From JACRCT01 sp049841135 (lineage in GTDB: Bacteria > Myxococcota > Myxococcia > Myxococcales > UBA5297), in contig JASGHK010000001.1 in assembly GCA_049841135.1 (NCBI GenBank), forward strand, positions 1,217,768 through 1,281,767: a DNA stretch of 64,000 nt. Reading direction: 5' to 3'. Of the stretch, positions 60,946 to 64,000 are shown in pieces; the stretch's first letter is position 1, and each line of letters begins with the position of its first letter. The notes under the pieces are model-generated. The model saw only the letters and a program-made list of their open reading frames with translations. It was not told the DNA's origin and did no database searches. Position numbers and translations under genes: made by a program.

Positions 60946-63900
60946 CTAGAAGGACTCTTCGGCGAGCGGGTCGCGCGCCAGGATCTGCGCGGGCGTCAGA
61001 GGCGCCGGCGGCAGCCGCGACGGGGAGAGCACGCCGGCCGGGCCGTCCCCGTAGAGGAGCCGGGCGCCATCGGGAGAGAGGTCGACGGAGTCGATGCCGT
61101 TGGTGGTGTGCAGCAGCACCCGCACCTCGCCGCTCGCCACGTCCCAGATCCGCACCGTCGCGTCGTCGCTGCAGCTGACGAGCGCGCCGTCGGGGCCGAA
61201 GCGGACCTGTTTCACCCAGCCGTCGTGGCCGGTGAGCCGCCGCAGCGGCGCGCCGCGCTCGAGGTCCCAGACGATGATCTCCCCGTCCCTGCTCCCCGTG
61301 GCCGAGCTGCGTCCGTCGGGCGCGAAGGCCGCCCCCCAGGCCCAGTCTTGGTGGCCCTCGAGGACCTTCAGCACCCCGCCGGTGGCGACGTCCCAGAGGC
61401 GGACGGTGCGGTCGTTGCTCGAGGTGAGCAGGCGCCGCCCGTCGGGCGAGAACGCGAGCCCGCCGATGTTCTCCCGGTGGCCCTCGAGGGTGCTCACCGG
61501 CTTGCCGCTCGCCGCCTCGAAGAGCCGGATTTTGCCGCCCCGGCCTGCCACCGCCAGGAGCCTCCCGTCGGGGGCGAACTGCGCCGCGACCGGCATCTCC
61601 CCGAGCGCCACCTGGTAGACCTCCGCGCCGCGGGCGAGGTCCCAGACCCGTAGGGTCTCGTCGCGCCCGCCGGAGGCGAGCCGCTCGCCCTTGGGGTCGA
61701 ACTCCACCAGCGTCAAGCGGCCGGTGTGGCCCACCAGGCGGGTGCGCAGCGCCAGCGTGGACGCGTCCCAGACCTTCACCTCCGGTTCGGCCGGTCCGCC
61801 CGCCGTCGCCAAGAGCGTGCCGTCACGGGAGAAGCGGACGCCGAAGACGGCGTCGGCGTGGGCACTGAAGGGCCGCACCACGGGTTCGCGCACGAAGCGC
61901 AGCAGCGCCACCTGCTTGTCCATCTCGCCCCTGGCCACGCTCTTGCCGTCCGGAGAGCCGGCCAGGCAGCGCATCCTCTTCCCACGGACCATGGCCAGCA
62001 GCTGGCCCCCTTGCGTCTCCCAGACCTGGATGCCCTTGGCGTCCTGCATCAGGAGGTGGCGGCCGTCCCCGGTGAAGACCAGGTCGTTGAGCGCCTCCTC
62101 TTCGTCCTCGAGCTTGAAGACCCGCAGGCGCTTGCCGGTCGCCGCCTCGATCTCCGCCACGGTGTGGTCGCGCGGGTAGGCCGCGAGCGTCCGGCCGTCG
62201 GGGGCGAAGTCGAGCAGGAAGGCGGAGTCCACCTCGGTCGCGACCTCGCCGTCCGGCGCGAGGTCGGGCAGGCGCCAGCGCCGCAGCTTCCCGTGCTGCA
62301 CGGTAGCCAGGGTCCCGCCGTCGCGGGTCACCGCCCCCATTGAGCCGGCGTGCTCCGGTCCGAGCGCCGCGAGGACCCGCCCGGTTCCGGCCTCGTAGAC
62401 GTGCGGAGCCTGGGTCCGGAAGGACACCACCAGTGCGCCGGCGACGAACCGCAGCCCCTTGGCCCCGCCCAGGGCCGGGTCCGAGGACCAGCGCTTCTCA
62501 CCGGTGCGGGTGTCCCAGACGTCGACGCCCGTCTTCTCCTTGCCGCGCGCGAGCAGGCTCCCGTCCTCGGTGAGGGCCGCGACCCAGACCATCTCCGGCG
62601 AGGCCGCGAAGACCCGCCGCAGCGCCCCGGTCGGCGCGTCCCAGACCCGGACCTCGCCCTTCTCCTGGCCGCAGGCCGCCAGCGTCCGGCCGTCGGCGGA
62701 GAACGCGAGGGCGCCGACGAACTCGCCCGTCGGCAGCTCGCGCTCGACCTCCAGCACCCGGCGCGACTCGGCCTGGAAGAGCGTACTCGCGGACTCGACC
62801 GCCAGCGCCCGCGCCTGCGGGTGCTCGCGGGCGAACCGCTCGTCGAAGGCCTCGGTGCCCGGCGCCGCGGGGTTGTGCACCAGCGAGGCGGCGGCGAACC
62901 GGCGCGCCGCCTCCAGGTCCACCTCCCGCAGGTGCCGGTGGGAGCGCTCCAGGTAGGCCTTGGCCAGGTGGAACTCGCTCTTGCGGTGGGCGGCGTGCTC
63001 GGCATGCAGGGCCGAGGCGACCACCCCCAGGGCCGCGACGATCGCGGCCAGGGCCAGGGCTGCAGCGACCACGGCCGCCTTCTGCCGCGCGGCGAAGTGC
63101 TTGAGGAGCTCCCAGGACGAGTACTCGTAGGCGCTCACCCGCTCGCCCGAGATGTAGGCGCGGATCTCCTCGGCGAGCTCCATCGCCGACTGGTAGCGGT
63201 CCTCCGGCCGCTTGGCGAGCGCCTTCTCGGCCACGGCGGCGAGCCTCTGCCGGGGCCTTGGGGGCCAGCGTCCGCACCGGGGCGGGCGGGGTGTCGCCGC
63301 GCACGAGCTCGAGGGTGGCGTTGACCGTGAGGGCCTGGAAGGGAGGCCGCCCGGTCAGCAGTTCGTAGAGCACCGCCCCCAGGCCCCAGACGTCAGAGCG
63401 CGCGTCGACGCGGCTGGGGTCGCCCGCCGCCTGCTCCGGGCTCATGTAGGCCGGGGTGCCCACCGCGCCGGTGCGCGAGGGCTCGGGCTCGTCGCCGAGC
63501 AGCCTGGGCGCGCTCTCGCGGGGGCCGCGACCTTCGATTCGGGCGATGCCCCAGTCGATGAGCACGGTCTCGCCGAACTCGCCGACCATGACGTTGTCCG
63601 GCTTGAGGTCGCGGTGGACGACGCCGCGGCTGTGGGCGAAGGCCACGGCGTTGCACAGGTTCCAGAAGGCGCCCAGGTGCCGCAGCCGCTCCGGGAGCGA
63701 GCTGCAGGCGGCAAGCGCGCTGGAGAGCGAGCGCCCGCGCACCAGGCGCATCGTGTAGTAGAGCGCGCCGCTCTGGCTTTGCCCCAGCTCGTAGACGGGG
63801 ACGATGTTCGGGTGCTCGAGCTGCCCGGTGATGCGCGCCTCGCGCAGGAAGCGCTGCGCCGCCTCGCGGTCGACGTCACCCAGGAGCTCCTTGAAGGCGA

Positions 63901-64000
63901 CCTCGCGGCCGAGGTGCTCGTCGAAGGCGACCAGCACCCGGCCCATGCCGCCCCTGCCCTTCTCCTCGCGCAGGTCGTAGCGCCCGGGCTCCTCGCGGGA
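60946..64000 (-). CDS. Serine/threonine protein kinase with WD40 repeats (5' end outside window, one frame break)
   Basis: The visible N-terminal part is the kinase: the glycine loop GRGGMGRV at the window edge, VAFKEL with the ATP-binding Lys, HRDLKPDNVM catalytic loop, IDWGIA (DFG position as DWG) and GTPAYMSPEQA. The frame is lost at GAGGCTC (63241-63247 on this strand). Restored to GAGCTC it reads AELAAVAEKALAKRPEDRYQS. A membrane segment (KAAVVAAALALAAIVAALGVVAS) follows, then about a dozen WD40 blades ending at 60946. This is the Hanks-type kinase layout common in myxobacteria. The cytoplasmic kinase and the propeller are separated by the membrane. Confidence 0.9.

Noticed and set aside
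17278..63946. Calling the nine frame-broken genes pseudogenes
   Set aside because: Every break is a one- or two-base gain at a GAGCTC hexamer, with full conservation on both sides, including essential genes such as mutS. A common technical or site-specific cause is more likely than independent decay.

Overview
This is a high-GC bacterial chromosome segment whose gene content resembles Myxococcota (myxobacteria-like Deltaproteobacteria). It carries several alpha-2-macroglobulin (A2M) lipoproteins, a serine/threonine kinase fused to WD40 repeats, an NtrC-type regulator with XylR_N and V4R sensor domains, a bacterial Ig-like lipoprotein of about 17 repeats, Sel1-repeat and Tim44-like proteins, and many palindromic intergenic elements. 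The taxonomic call is inference from gene content, because no rRNA is present.

Layout. 1-9.9 kb: the 5' end of an S-methyl-5'-thioadenosine phosphorylase gene, a zinc-ribbon membrane protein, then an A2M lipoprotein plus PBP1C pair (the yfhM-pbpC arrangement) and a small lipoprotein. 9.9-10.8 kb: a non-coding leader with two near-identical hairpins. 10.8-18.6 kb: an array of 41 tRNA genes, all on the plus strand and covering all 20 amino acids. It is interrupted by three same-strand protein genes: a slipin-like SPFH/band-7 protein, an Rnl2-like RNA ligase and an HNH endonuclease. 18.6-26.2 kb (minus strand): a Tim44-like and a TPM-domain protein, then a second A2M split into two overlapping genes. 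26.3-34.2 kb: an M3 peptidase, truA, and a Big2 lipoprotein in the same uninterrupted frame as truA. 34.5-40.7 kb (minus strand): a small protein of unknown function, a cold-shock protein, a D12-class adenine methylase, MutS, and a HARE-HTH/Mrr-like nuclease. 41-49.3 kb: a PQQ-like propeller protein, an inner-membrane-anchored protein, a MetX-like hydrolase, adenosine deaminase, a Sel1 protein and uridine kinase. 49.4-64 kb: a TPR/propeller protein, an Ada-AlkA fusion, a DUF1540 protein, bacterioferritin and its ferredoxin, YceI divergent from a sigma-54 activator, an anti-sigma/ECF sigma pair, an NAD-dependent epimerase, a remnant of alkA, and the kinase-WD40 gene running off the end.

The tRNA island is the most unusual part. 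Eight of its 41 tRNAs have C at position 33 instead of the near-universal U33, seven lack T55, three with Leu anticodons have a short variable arm, and several have shortened D arms. Palindromic spacers lie between tRNA genes. With an RNA ligase and a slipin-like protein in the same transcript direction, it looks like a tRNA-replacement or tRNA-repair island. That function is inferred, not shown.

A second window-wide signal is that nine genes carry eleven reading-frame breaks, and every break sits at a GAGCTC hexamer disturbed by one extra base (two in one case). Restoring GAGCTC restores the conserved protein each time. This argues against eleven independent pseudogenising mutations. It suggests either systematic consensus errors at a modified motif or real lesions at that site.
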